DNA of 64,000 nt, taken from positions 51,508-115,507 of the forward strand of contig NC_008538.1 in the NCBI RefSeq assembly GCF_000196235.1, in the 5' to 3' direction. Under the pieces are notes generated by a model. The model saw only the letters and a program-made list of their open reading frames with translations. It had not been told where the DNA came from and did no database searches. Position numbers and translations under genes: made by a program. Source of the DNA: Arthrobacter sp. FB24. Lineage in GTDB: Bacteria > Actinomycetota > Actinomycetes > Actinomycetales > Micrococcaceae. Shown one piece after another: positions 42,859 to 51,435 of the stretch (within the stretch, counting starts at the first letter, position 1; each line of letters starts with the position of its first letter).

Positions 42859-43400
42859 GCTTCCATCATAGGGGCCTGGTTCGGGACGAACGGGCGGCGG
42901 AAGTCAGTGACAATCTCAATGACCGGTCGACACACCACCGGATCCTCGGCTCTCCCGATCCAGGGTCTCGTCATGTCCGCGTCATGTCCAAGTTTTCCGA
43001 CCCGTTCGCTGGGGAAGGGGCCAACCAAGGCGTGTGAAGCGTCCCCGATCGTTGGCGAGCCGGTCTTCTAGGACGACCGCGGTCCATTCCGATACCTGGA
43101 CGAGAGACTATCGGGCCTGGACGGTGAGCCCTGCGGGCTTTCGAACCACAACCGTTTGCTGGACCCTGACCATTCCTCTACAGACACATCACCGCCTTTG
43201 ATTGTCGGCGCTCGAACACCCACCGTCCCCGTTGTTGCAACGGCAGAGCGGGCATCGAAGCCATTAGAACGACATCAGGGTGGTCAAGAACAAAGGCCTA
43301 CCACTGCCTCTGCTGTACAGAACTTTTATCTGGACAGCAGTAAAGTGATGTGTTTCACTTGTACAACCACGGATCTGACACGAAGATGAGGGAGAGCCGA
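42859..43400. other. 542-bp region between clusters 1 and 2
   Basis: No gene is supported. Near its right end there is an inverted repeat CTGCTGT/ACAGCAG (43310-43316 with 43334-43340), an AAGTGA/TCACTT dyad (43343-43360) and a CAGA-N8-TCTG pattern at 43318-43333, all close to the start at 43401, so it probably holds the promoter and an IclR-type operator of the ABC operon. Confidence 0.45.
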
Positions 43401-44405
43401 ATGAGTTTTGAACCAATGGGACGCCGCGGATTTATCAAGATCACAGCGGCAGCGGGCGGGACGTTATTTCTGGGAGGCCTCACGGCGTGCGGCCAGGACA
43501 GCGGCGGCAGCGGCGGGGGTAAGAAGGGATATTCCGGCGACGTTGCTATTACTGGTCTGGCCAGTCTTATTCATTCCGCCCCCTTCTTTATCGCCCAGAC
43601 GGAAGGCTACTACGAGGAAGAGGGGCTGACCCTTGAGCATATTCAGTTCCCAGGGGGGCTTGACACTGTTCGAGGAATCGAATCCGGCATAGGTTTCGGT
43701 ACGTCGTCCACTATTCCCGTCTTTATCGCGGCCGAGAAGGGCATGGACGTAAAAATCTTCGGCAATGTTTATACGGCGGCTTCTGTCGACTTCATTGCGC
43801 TGCCCGACTCTCCCGTCACCTCCATTGAGGATGTCAGGGGCAAGAAAGTGGCAGTCAGCACGCCAGGATCAAACTCCTCGTATTTCGCAGACCGCACGCT
43901 GCGGGCCGCTGGCTTAGTCCCAGGCAAGGACGTTGAACTTATCAGCGTCGGCTCAGCGAGCGATTCGTGGACCGCCGTCTCCCAGAAAGTTGTTGACGTA
44001 GCGTGGACGGCTTCGCCGCTTTCCGAGAAAATCGCCTCCGAAAGCGGAGCGAAGGTGATCTGGCGTTCCCGCGACTACGTAACGGACTGGTCGGACACCT
44101 GCCTCGTCGCGACAGGATCCTTCATCGACGAAAATACCGAGGCGTTGAAGGGCTGGGGCCGTGCGCTCAAGAAGGCGATGGACCTGATTACCAACGACCT
44201 CGAAAAGGCCGCCGACGCCTACGGGAAGGCAATCAAATACGAGCCCAAGGTGGCTCTTGAGGCGCTGAAGAACTCGCAGAACTTCTACAGCCTGGACTTC
44301 ACCGATGCCCAGCTGGCCGCCGTCGTCGCCGCCGGTAAAGAACAAGGCCAGATCACCAAAGAACCGGACATGAACGCCATCGTTATGAGGAACTTCCTTT
44401 CATGA
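43401..44405 (+). CDS. ABC transporter solute-binding lipoprotein (NitT/TauT or PatD-like)
   Basis: 334 aa from ATG 43401, which has GAGGGAGAG before it. MGRRGFIKITAAAG has twin arginines (R8-R9) of a Tat signal, and the lipobox is LTAC (C30), so it is exported folded and lipid-anchored. The rest is a SsuA/TauA-like periplasmic binding domain (HSAPFFIAQTEGYYEEEGLTL, GRGIESGIGFGTSSTIPVFI). In Rhodococcus a similar ABC operon (patDABC) imports phthalate. Position upstream of a pht-like operon supports the same role. The stop overlaps the ATPase gene. Confidence 0.9.
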   Translation: MSFEPMGRRGFIKITAAAGGTLFLGGLTACGQDSGGSGGGKKGYSGDVAITGLASLIHSAPFFIAQTEGYYEEEGLTLEHIQFPGGLDTVRGIESGIGFGTSSTIPVFIAAEKGMDVKIFGNVYTAASVDFIALPDSPVTSIEDVRGKKVAVSTPGSNSSYFADRTLRAAGLVPGKDVELISVGSASDSWTAVSQKVVDVAWTASPLSEKIASESGAKVIWRSRDYVTDWSDTCLVATGSFIDENTEALKGWGRALKKAMDLITNDLEKAADAYGKAIKYEPKVALEALKNSQNFYSLDFTDAQLAAVVAAGKEQGQITKEPDMNAIVMRNFLS

Positions 44406-45229
44406 GCCAGATATCCCCGATCGATTCAGTAGGACACGACAGTGACGTCGTTTTCGACAATATCGGAATGACTTTCGGCACCGCGACAGGAGTCACCCAC
44501 GCAGTCGCTAACGTTTCGGGCGCCATACCGGAAGGCAAATTCGTTTCCGTTATCGGTCCCAGCGGCTGCGGAAAAAGCACCTTGCTTGACATGGTCGGCG
44601 GCCTGCTGAAGCCCACGCAGGGTTCGGTCAGCATAAACGGTGAAAGCGTGACCGGCCCCCGGCGGGACACTGCCATGGTGTTCCAAGAAGACTCCACCCT
44701 GCACTGGCGCACGGTCCTGGACAATGTCGCTTTCGGCCTCGAGGTCAAAGGCGTCCCGAAAGCGGAGCGCCATGAGCGCGCCCGCCGCATGATCGAACTT
44801 GTCGGGCTCACCGGTTTCGAGGACCACCGCCCCGGCCAGCTTTCCGGAGGAATGAAGCAACGTGTTGCGATCGCACGGGCCTTGGCCATGGAGCCGCGCG
44901 TCCTGCTCATGGATGAGCCTTTTGGCGCCTTGGACCAGCAGACCCGGCAGTTCATCGGCCGGGAACTGCTCCGTATCTGGGAAAAGACACGCAATAGAGT
45001 CCTGTTCATCACCCACGATATCCAGGAAGCCGTGTACCTTTCCGACGAGGTTTGGGTCATGTCAGCCAGGCCCTCCGTTGTCAAAGAGGTGGTAACCATC
45101 GATCTGCCACGGCCCCGGCCGGAGGGAACCCACGCGCTGCCAAGGTTCCGTGAGTTGGAAGACCACCTCTGGGCGCTGGTAAAGGTTGAGGCGGAGAAAA
45201 CGTTGGGACCAGGGGCGCGGCTGGCGTGA
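44402..45229 (+). CDS. ABC transporter ATP-binding protein
   Basis: 275 aa with Walker A GPSGCGKST (52-60), Q-loop MVFQEDSTL, signature LSGGMKQRVAIARAL, Walker B VLLMDEPFGALD and the H-loop FITHDIQEAVYL. This is the nitrate/sulfonate/taurine (SsuB) branch of importers. Overlaps both the SBP gene and the first permease gene. It powers uptake of the presumed aromatic acid. Confidence 0.97.
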   Translation: MSQISPIDSVGHDSDVVFDNIGMTFGTATGVTHAVANVSGAIPEGKFVSVIGPSGCGKSTLLDMVGGLLKPTQGSVSINGESVTGPRRDTAMVFQEDSTLHWRTVLDNVAFGLEVKGVPKAERHERARRMIELVGLTGFEDHRPGQLSGGMKQRVAIARALAMEPRVLLMDEPFGALDQQTRQFIGRELLRIWEKTRNRVLFITHDIQEAVYLSDEVWVMSARPSVVKEVVTIDLPRPRPEGTHALPRFRELEDHLWALVKVEAEKTLGPGARLA

Positions 45230-46026
45230 GCGTTCTGGAGAAGACCCCGGCCGTGCCGGCCAAGCAAAAGGCCGCTATGGTACCGCGTTCATCGCTGGTC
45301 CGTTGGGCAATCATTGTGACGCTTGTCGTTGTCCTTGAGCTCACTACCAGAACCGGCATGATCAGCCGGTCCCTCATGGTGCCACCATCGGAGATTCTGA
45401 CCCGGCTGGCCTCGATCGTCCCGACGGAACAGTTTGGCCAGGACGCAGCCCGAACCCTTACTACCATTCTGGTGGCGTTCACCATCGGACTTGTGCTGGG
45501 AGTCCCGCTCGGGGTTTTCTTGTGGCGGGTACCGGCTGCAGGGCGCATCCTTGAGCCCTTCATCGTCACCGGCTATGCAATGCCCACTTTGTTGTTTTAT
45601 CCGGTTCTTTTGGCCGTGATGGGACTCAACGCGGGACCGATCATCGTTATAGCCGCATCGATGTCCCTGATTCCAATTGCGCTGACCACGATGGTTGCCC
45701 TGAACGCCATCAAGCCTATTCTTCACAAGCTCGCCAATTCGGTCAGCGCCTCCCCGCGGCAGTACTACTTAAAAGTTCTCTTTCCGGCGGCGACGCCGCT
45801 TATTTTCCCGGGCGTGAAGCTCGGATTTATCTACGCCGTCATCGGCACCGTTGCCATGGAGTTCATCCTCGCGTCCCAAGGAGTCGGCTTCCGCGCCGGC
45901 TTCTACTACCGGGAACTGAACACAGCAGACATGTGGGCCTATATCGCTGTTGTCATCGTCCTCAGCGTACTGGTCAACAGCGTGCTTACCTGGCTGGAGA
46001 AACGCATCAGAAGGGACATGCTGTGA
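45226..46026 (+). CDS. ABC transporter permease 1
   Basis: 266 aa from GTG 45226. Six or so membrane segments and the BPD_transp_1 EAA loop (ASPRQYYLKVLFPAATPLIFPG) identify an importer permease of the SsuC type. Overlaps the ATPase gene by four bases and the second permease gene likewise. Confidence 0.95.
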   Translation: MSVLEKTPAVPAKQKAAMVPRSSLVRWAIIVTLVVVLELTTRTGMISRSLMVPPSEILTRLASIVPTEQFGQDAARTLTTILVAFTIGLVLGVPLGVFLWRVPAAGRILEPFIVTGYAMPTLLFYPVLLAVMGLNAGPIIVIAASMSLIPIALTTMVALNAIKPILHKLANSVSASPRQYYLKVLFPAATPLIFPGVKLGFIYAVIGTVAMEFILASQGVGFRAGFYYRELNTADMWAYIAVVIVLSVLVNSVLTWLEKRIRRDML

Positions 46027-46823
46027 GTACCGATGTAACGATTCCTTCGTTGCCGACAGTCACCACTCAACAGAGTGCGAACAGATCCAGGGTCATCCGG
46101 GACAACGTGTGGCGTGCTGCCGTGTTGGTGGCCTTGGTGCTCCTGTGGGCACTGCTGTCTTCCATAAGTGACCTCGTCGCTTCGCCCACTGACTCGCTCA
46201 ACGCGCTGGCGAAGCGCTTCGCCGATGGCTCCATTTACCGGCACCTCAACGCGACCTTGCAGGCGGTGGCTATCGGTTTCCTCATCGCTGCTGCCATAGG
46301 CTTTCCACTGGGCTATGCCATTGGCCGGAGCAAGTTTCTCGGTGCCGTCTTCGATCCCATCGTCGCAGGCGCCTTCGCCATCCCGCGCGTAATCTTTTTT
46401 CCCATCCTTCTCCAGATTTTCGGAGTGGGTGTGGGAGCGCAATCGGCGATGGCCGCGCTGGCAGCGGTATTCCCCATCATGGTCTCAACAACCGCAGGCG
46501 TCCGCGCCATCAACCCGCTCCTGCCCAAGCTGGCACGCTCGCTGAGCCTATCCCCGCTGCAGACGGTGACCAAGATATACATTCCGGCCATGGCACCCTC
46601 GCTCATGGTTGGCATCCGTATCGGTTTCAGCATCGCGTTCATCAACGTGATCATCGCCGAATTCTTCGCTGCGCGTGCCGGTCTCGGGCTTTTGGCGCTG
46701 CGGGCCTACGGCATGCTGGACCTGCCAACCATGTACGGCATCATCGTGCTCCTCGCTGCGATCGCACTGGCCGGGAACCTCGCCCTGTGGGCAGTCGAAC
46801 GGCGGCTGGGCAACAAGGTCTAG
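46023..46823 (+). CDS. ABC transporter permease 2
   Basis: 266 aa from GTG 46023, overlapping the preceding stop (GTGA). Contains the EAA loop LSPLQTVTKIYIPAMAPSLM and about six hydrophobic segments. Two distinct permeases suggest a heterodimeric channel, as in the phthalate (Pat) importer. Confidence 0.95.
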   Translation: MSTDVTIPSLPTVTTQQSANRSRVIRDNVWRAAVLVALVLLWALLSSISDLVASPTDSLNALAKRFADGSIYRHLNATLQAVAIGFLIAAAIGFPLGYAIGRSKFLGAVFDPIVAGAFAIPRVIFFPILLQIFGVGVGAQSAMAALAAVFPIMVSTTAGVRAINPLLPKLARSLSLSPLQTVTKIYIPAMAPSLMVGIRIGFSIAFINVIIAEFFAARAGLGLLALRAYGMLDLPTMYGIIVLLAAIALAGNLALWAVERRLGNKV

Positions 46824-46892
46824 CCCCAGGGGGCCTGCACGCCCGCTTGCCTACGTGTCTGAGTACTGAAACGCTCTAAGAAAGGGGAAAGC

Positions 46893-47549
46893 ATGTCTGC
46901 GACTGCTGCCCGAGAGGAATACCAGAGGTTAAGGTCCCAATTCAAGGAAAAGGGACTGGGCGGAAGGATCGGTTTCGGGAGCCGCCCGGCGCTTCTGGTG
47001 GTTGACATGATCCGCGGATTCACGGATTCAAGATCGCCCTTGGCCGGAGACCTTGACGAACAGCTAAAGGCAGCCCAGGAACTTCTTGGAAGAGCTCGGG
47101 GCGCTGGCGTTCCGATCATCTTTTCAACTGTCGCGTACGACACCGACCTGCAGGAGGCCGGTAAATGGATCCGGAAAATCCCGTCCAACAGCTGGTTGGT
47201 TGAGGGAAGCGAATGGGTGGAACTCGACGACAGGCTCGAGCGCCAAAACAATGAAATGCTGCTCGTGAAAAAGTATGCATCCTGCTTTTTCGGCACCGAT
47301 CTCGCGGCCCGTCTGGTGTCCAAAGGCATCGATACGCTGATCCTCATCGGCTGCACCACCAGCGGATGCATCCGGGCTACCGCCGTGGATTCATGTTCCT
47401 ACGGATTCCACACCATCGTTGTTGAGGAGGGCGTCGGAGACCGGGCCGAACTGCCGCACCTCGCCAGCCTTTTCGACATTGACAACAAATACGGCGATGT
47501 TGTCGGTCTGGAAGAAGCAAACACCTATCTCGAACATGTCCGCGGGTAA
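46893..47549 (+). CDS. Isochorismatase-superfamily cysteine hydrolase (N-carbamoylsarcosine amidase-like)
   Basis: 218 aa. Catalytic triad pattern of the family: D38 ([12 protein letters not shown]), K126 (LLVKKYAS) and C159 ([14 protein letters not shown]). The [12 protein letters not shown] block is that of N-carbamoylsarcosine amidase-like and ureidoacrylate/maleamate-type hydrolases, which cleave amide bonds; isochorismatases lack this cysteine. A well placed AAGGGGAAAG site precedes the ATG. It lies directly after the ABC importer, so it may release an amide or ester group from an imported aromatic compound; the substrate is unknown. A hairpin follows. Confidence 0.85.
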   Translation: MSATAAREEYQRLRSQFKEKGLGGRIGFGSRPALLVVDMIRGFTDSRSPLAGDLDEQLKAAQELLGRARGAGVPIIFSTVAYDTDLQEAGKWIRKIPSNSWLVEGSEWVELDDRLERQNNEMLLVKKYASCFFGTDLAARLVSKGIDTLILIGCTTSGCIRATAVDSCSYGFHTIVVEEGVGDRAELPHLASLFDIDNKYGDVVGLEEANTYLEHVRG

Positions 47550-47551
47550 GC

Positions 47552-47580
47552 CCGGCACGGCGCAGAAATCGCCGTGCCGG
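47552..47580 (+). terminator. Hairpin after the cysteine hydrolase gene
   Basis: Perfect 11-bp stem CCGGCACGGCG (47552-47562) with its complement (47570-47580), then CTCTCT. It may attenuate readthrough into the MFS gene. Confidence 0.7.
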
Positions 47581-47638
47581 CTCTCTAACCGGACTCCGAC
47601 CCAAGGGCGGCGTGCCATCATCCTGCAAAGGCCAGACC

Positions 47639-48868
47639 GTGGGCCTGTCCGGCGCTGACAGAATCCTGAGCATTGCCGCGACGGTATTGTTCTCGTTCGC
47701 CCTTGGAACCCTGGCAGTGGTGGTGCCGATATTGGCCATTGCCGTGGGGTACAGCACGGTCGAAGTCGGAATGATGGTTGCACTTGCAGCAGTCTCGCAG
47801 TTAGTGACCCGGATCTTCCTGGGAGCACTGATGCGCAGGGTCCCAGACAAAGCCCTCCTCGTGGGAGCAGCGCTCATGATTGCCGTCTCGTGCGCTCTGA
47901 TCGCAGTCTCAGATGCATTGGCAATTTTCGTAGTATCCCAGCTGGTCCAGGGCTCGGCTCGAGCCTTGTTCTGGACCAGCAGCCAGACGCACGCCGTCCG
48001 CATGTCGACCTCGTCTGTCAAGGGACTGACTGACGTGAATCTCGCCGCAGGGGTCGGAGCACTGCTGGGACCTGCACTTGCCGGTTATCTCTGGGAACTT
48101 TCGACACCGCTGCCGCTGATCGTGGCGGCAGCGGCAGGATCGGCGGCCGTCATCCCTGCTGCCCTTCTGACTAGGCTTCCTGTGTTCGCTCCGGAGCATG
48201 CCACAGGCGGAATAATGGCGCGAGGCCTCTGGCGGCGCCCTGGCGTCGATGCCGCCTGCTGGATGAACGCTGGAGCGGGCGCCTGGAAGAGCCTCTTGGA
48301 CTCCTACGTTCCCATCGTGCTCTCCCTTGCCGGCCAACCCGTCGCCGTCATCGGAATCCTGGTAGCCATACCCAACGCTGCCGTCCTGGCCGGAAGTGCA
48401 TCTGCGAGCTGGCTGCGCAGGCGGGGAAACAGGACGTCCCTTCTCACGGGCCTCCTGGCCACGGGGACGGGCTTGGCCGCGGCGGGGCCACTGGCCGGCG
48501 CCGCAGTTGCCGCCGCCGCCGCCCTCGCTGTTTCCGGCGTTGGTGCCGGGATCCTCCAGACTGTCGGACCGGCCATAGCTGCAGATGAAGTGCACCCGGA
48601 AGAACGCGGGGATGCTCTCTCCCTGACTGGCACGGTACGGGCTTCAGCGCTCTTCCTAACACCGTTTGTGATGGCACTGCTGGTCAGCGTGGTCCCTGTT
48701 GCCGCAGCGCTGGTCACGGCCGGCGTCCTCATGACCCTTCCAGCAGCTGGAAGTATCCGCAGAAAAGACCTTCCAGCGCAGATCGCGCCAACAGAATCAG
48801 GTCCAGGCAGGCCGCTCCAACAAACTCAGCTTGAAGCTCCCGAGAAAAAGGTGCCCGATGACAACTGA
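47639..48868 (+). CDS. MFS transporter, paralogue of the cluster 1 transporter
   Basis: 409 aa, about 12 hydrophobic segments. GTG 47639 has AAAGG 8 nt upstream; GTG 47612 is an alternative. FLGALMRRVPDKALLVGAAL and ARALFWTSSQTHAVRMSTSS and GPALAGYL match the transporter at 30573, so each catabolic cluster has its own member of this subfamily. Probably moves an aromatic acid or a pathway intermediate. Overlaps the aldo/keto reductase gene by 11 bp. Confidence 0.85.
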   Translation: MGLSGADRILSIAATVLFSFALGTLAVVVPILAIAVGYSTVEVGMMVALAAVSQLVTRIFLGALMRRVPDKALLVGAALMIAVSCALIAVSDALAIFVVSQLVQGSARALFWTSSQTHAVRMSTSSVKGLTDVNLAAGVGALLGPALAGYLWELSTPLPLIVAAAAGSAAVIPAALLTRLPVFAPEHATGGIMARGLWRRPGVDAACWMNAGAGAWKSLLDSYVPIVLSLAGQPVAVIGILVAIPNAAVLAGSASASWLRRRGNRTSLLTGLLATGTGLAAAGPLAGAAVAAAAALAVSGVGAGILQTVGPAIAADEVHPEERGDALSLTGTVRASALFLTPFVMALLVSVVPVAAALVTAGVLMTLPAAGSIRRKDLPAQIAPTESGPGRPLQQTQLEAPEKKVPDDN

Positions 48869-49721
48869 AACGACTGACACCACTGCTTCGGACATTCCCC
48901 GGCTGAAATTGCCGCACGGACACACCATTCCCCGGCTTGGCCTCGGAACCTGGCCGATGCTGGAAGACGAGTGCGAAACTGCGGTGCGTTTCGCACTGCA
49001 GAGCGGTTACCGCCTGGTCGACACCGCGTTCCAGTACAGAAACGAAGAAGCAGTCGGCCGGGGCATCCGCACCGCCGGCGTCCCCCGATCCGAATTATTT
49101 ATTTCCAGCAAGTTCAACAAAGAGTCCCACAGCATCGATGGAGTGCAGCGCGCCTACGACGAGAGCCTGCGCAAACTCGGCCTTGACCATCTGGACATGT
49201 TCATGTGTCACTGGCCGGTTCCGGCCTTGGGCAAGTACGTGGACGCCTGGAAGGGCCTTGTGAAGTTGCTGGAGGAGGGCCGTGTAAAAGCCATTGGAGT
49301 TTCAAATTTCAAACCAGCCCACCTGAAGGACATTATCGATGCAACGGGAGTAGTTCCGGACGTAAACCAGATCCAACTGAGCCCCGACCTTGCCCGGACT
49401 GAGCCGCGCGCTGTCCACAGGTTATTGGGAATAGTCACCGAAGCCTGGAGTCCTATCGGTCGGTCCTCCGGTCTGCGGGCGAATCCGCTGATCATCGAGA
49501 TCGCTCAGCGCCTGGACAAATCTCCAGCCCAAGTCCTGCTGCGGTGGCATGTCCAACAGGACATCGTCCCCATCCCGCAAGCATCCGACCCTCTGTGGCT
49601 CAAAGAAAACTTATCCGTTTTCGACTTCTCGCTCACCGCGGGAGAGATGGCCTCGATTCGGAAGTTGGACAGGGGCGAAGAGGCCGCCCGTGATTCTGAC
49701 TCACCCGAAAATGGCCATTGA
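48858..49721 (+). CDS. phtB: Aldo/keto reductase, probable dihydrodiol dehydrogenase (PhtB position)
   Basis: 287 aa. Catalytic tetrad D55, Y60, K85 and H118 is intact, with GVSNF and the C-terminal LLRWHVQQDIVPIPQAS NADP-binding region, typical of the AKR5-like group. ATG 48858 overlaps the MFS gene. Its position directly upstream of phtAa-type genes (now separated by IS110) matches phtB, the cis-3,4-dihydroxy-3,4-dihydrophthalate dehydrogenase in the order phtBAaAbAcAdCR. I infer the role from gene order; enzyme class alone does not prove it. Confidence 0.7.
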   Translation: MTTETTDTTASDIPRLKLPHGHTIPRLGLGTWPMLEDECETAVRFALQSGYRLVDTAFQYRNEEAVGRGIRTAGVPRSELFISSKFNKESHSIDGVQRAYDESLRKLGLDHLDMFMCHWPVPALGKYVDAWKGLVKLLEEGRVKAIGVSNFKPAHLKDIIDATGVVPDVNQIQLSPDLARTEPRAVHRLLGIVTEAWSPIGRSSGLRANPLIIEIAQRLDKSPAQVLLRWHVQQDIVPIPQASDPLWLKENLSVFDFSLTAGEMASIRKLDRGEEAARDSDSPENGH

Positions 49722-49744
49722 CTCGGCCTATGCTCCTCTCTCTG

Positions 49745-50039
49745 AAGTGAGTTTCTCAGGGGCGCTTTCGCTCCGCCGTGGGGGCCGAAAATGTACTGCT
49801 GTGGGGAACCTTTGCGGTGTCGGGGCTGCCGGAGCAGACTGAAGAGTGTGTTCCGGTCGACCCCGGTCTCTCTTTAGTGCCGGTGAGCCTGTAAGTGAGT
49901 TTGGTGGTGGAGGGCGCAGCTTTTGTCCGCGGGACCGTGGAATGTTGCCGTTGAGCACGAATGTCAGATTTGTTGTTTATCCGCCTTCCCCGGGACACAG
50001 ACGCCATCTGTTGGACTGTTCGAGGAAGGGTGAGCTCTC
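49745..50039 (+). ncRNA. Candidate bridge RNA region of IS110 left end
   Basis: In the IS110 group a structured RNA that pairs with target and donor DNA is transcribed from the left end, ahead of the transposase. This stretch of ~295 bp is noncoding and contains a repeated AAGTGAGTTT (49745 and about 49890) and several GC-rich hairpins. The RNA itself is an inference. Confidence 0.4.
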
Positions 50040-51284
50040 ATGGAGGTCATTCACCCGCGCTGCGCGGGTGTCGATATTTCAAAGAAGGACGCGAAGGTCT
50101 GTGTCCGCATCCAGGGCCGCGGCGGCCGGTCCACCACATCCACCATCACGACCTGGGGTTCGATGACGGGGCAGATCCTGGGGCTAAAGGAACACCTCCT
50201 GGACGAGCACGTGGATCTGGTGGTCATGGAGGCCACCGGTGATTACTGGCGCCCCTTCTACTACCTGCTTGAAGACGACGGACTGAACATCATCCTGGTC
50301 AATGCCCATGACGCCAGGAACGTCCCGGGCCGCAAAACCGACGTTTCCGACGCTGCCTGGCTTGCCGACCTGGGCGCCCACGGGCTGGTCCGGGCCTCCT
50401 TCGTGCCCCCGCCTCCGATCCGTGAACTGCGGGACCTGACCCGGGCCCGGACCATCATCACTCAGGAACGGACCCGGGAAATCCAGCGCCTGGAGAAACT
50501 CCTCGAGGACGCCTGCATCAAACTATCCTCGGTAGCTTCGAACATCACCGGGGTCTCCGGACGACTGATCCTCCAAGCACTCATCGACGGGCAGACCGAC
50601 CCCGCGGCCCTGGCAGAGATGGCCCAACGCCGGCTGCGGTCCAAAATCCCTGAACTCACCCAAGCCCTCAACGGCCGGTTCACCGAACACCACCGCTACA
50701 TGACCGGACTCTATCTGCACCGGATTGATGCCCACACCGCCGATATCAACGACCTCAGCGCCAGGATCGAGGCGGCGATGGAGCCCTTTCGTTTCGCCCG
50801 GGAGCTCCTCGTGAGCATCCCGGGGTTCAGCACCACCATCGCGGAAATCTTCATCGCCGAAACCGGCGCCGACATGAGCGCATTCGCCACCGCAGGGCAG
50901 CTGGCATCCTGGGCCGGTACTTCCCCGGGATCCAACGAATCCGCCGGACGGGTCAAATCCACCAAAACACGGCCCGGCAACCGGTACCTCAAAGGTGCCC
51001 TGGGCATCGCTGCTCTGTCCTGCGCGAAATCGAAGAACACCTACCTCGGTGCCAGATACCGGCGCATTGCCTCCCGGCGCGGACCCGCCAAAGCCCTCGT
51101 CGCCGTCGAACACTCCATCCTCACCGCAGCGTGGCACATGCTCACCACCGGCGAACTCTACAACGACCCCGGCGCCGACTACTTCACCCGGCAGACACCC
51201 GTTAAAACCATGGCCCGGGCCGTCAGACAACTAGAATCCCTCGGCTATCAAGTCATTCTCGAACCCCTGCAACAGACCGGATAA
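50040..51284 (+). CDS. IS110 family transposase
   Basis: 414 aa. The N-terminal DEDD domain shows VDISKKDAKVCVRIQ, VVMEATGDYWRPFYYLLE and RKTDVSDAAWLADL, and the C-terminal Transposase_20 domain shows LVSIPGFSTTIAEIFIAETG and SWAGTSPGSNESAGRVKSTK with the catalytic serine in ESAGR, then RYLKGAL. All expected motifs are intact, so it may be active. The start ATG 50040 follows AAGGGTGAGCTCTC. Confidence 0.96.
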   Translation: MEVIHPRCAGVDISKKDAKVCVRIQGRGGRSTTSTITTWGSMTGQILGLKEHLLDEHVDLVVMEATGDYWRPFYYLLEDDGLNIILVNAHDARNVPGRKTDVSDAAWLADLGAHGLVRASFVPPPPIRELRDLTRARTIITQERTREIQRLEKLLEDACIKLSSVASNITGVSGRLILQALIDGQTDPAALAEMAQRRLRSKIPELTQALNGRFTEHHRYMTGLYLHRIDAHTADINDLSARIEAAMEPFRFARELLVSIPGFSTTIAEIFIAETGADMSAFATAGQLASWAGTSPGSNESAGRVKSTKTRPGNRYLKGALGIAALSCAKSKNTYLGARYRRIASRRGPAKALVAVEHSILTAAWHMLTTGELYNDPGADYFTRQTPVKTMARAVRQLESLGYQVILEPLQQTG

Positions 51285-51338
51285 CACCGCTCACCCCACG
51301 CACCCCACCGCACTCACCTAATTTTCATGTCAGAGGGG

Positions 51339-51402
51339 TTGACGAACGTCACATTTTCAGTCATTCTCTTGAATACAGAAATATTCTCTGCAAAACAGAG
51401 AA
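51339..51402 (+). promoter_or_regulatory. Promoter and palindromic operator of phtAa operon
   Basis: TTGACG (51339-51344), 17-bp spacer, CATTCT (51362-51367). Just downstream is TTCTCTG-N5-CAGAGAA at 51384-51402, a perfect 7-bp dyad, and a partly palindromic CAGAAATATTCTCTG at 51376-51390. The position downstream of the -10 box, 34 bp before the start, suits an IclR-type regulator site. Confidence 0.6.
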
Positions 51403-51435
51403 ACCAGCATGCGGGCCCAACGAAGGAGACCTTTC

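Larger units (their letters stand above)
49722..51320 (+). mobile_element. IS110-family insertion sequence (limits approximate)
   Basis: It lies between the presumptive phtB and phtAa genes and carries one transposase of 414 aa. IS110 elements lack terminal inverted repeats and target duplications, so exact ends are not visible; the left end is placed after the phtB stop and the right end in the CACC-rich stretch before the oxygenase promoter. The element separates a gene from its operon. Confidence 0.75.

Noticed and set aside
42744..43028. Minus-strand frame with AEDPVVCRPVIEIVTDFRRP
   Set aside because: It overlaps the lipoate-ligase-like gene in another frame, with no start signal or family support.
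49722..51320. Exact ends and target duplication of the IS110 element
   Set aside because: This family leaves no duplication or terminal inverted repeats, so limits cannot be read without an empty site.
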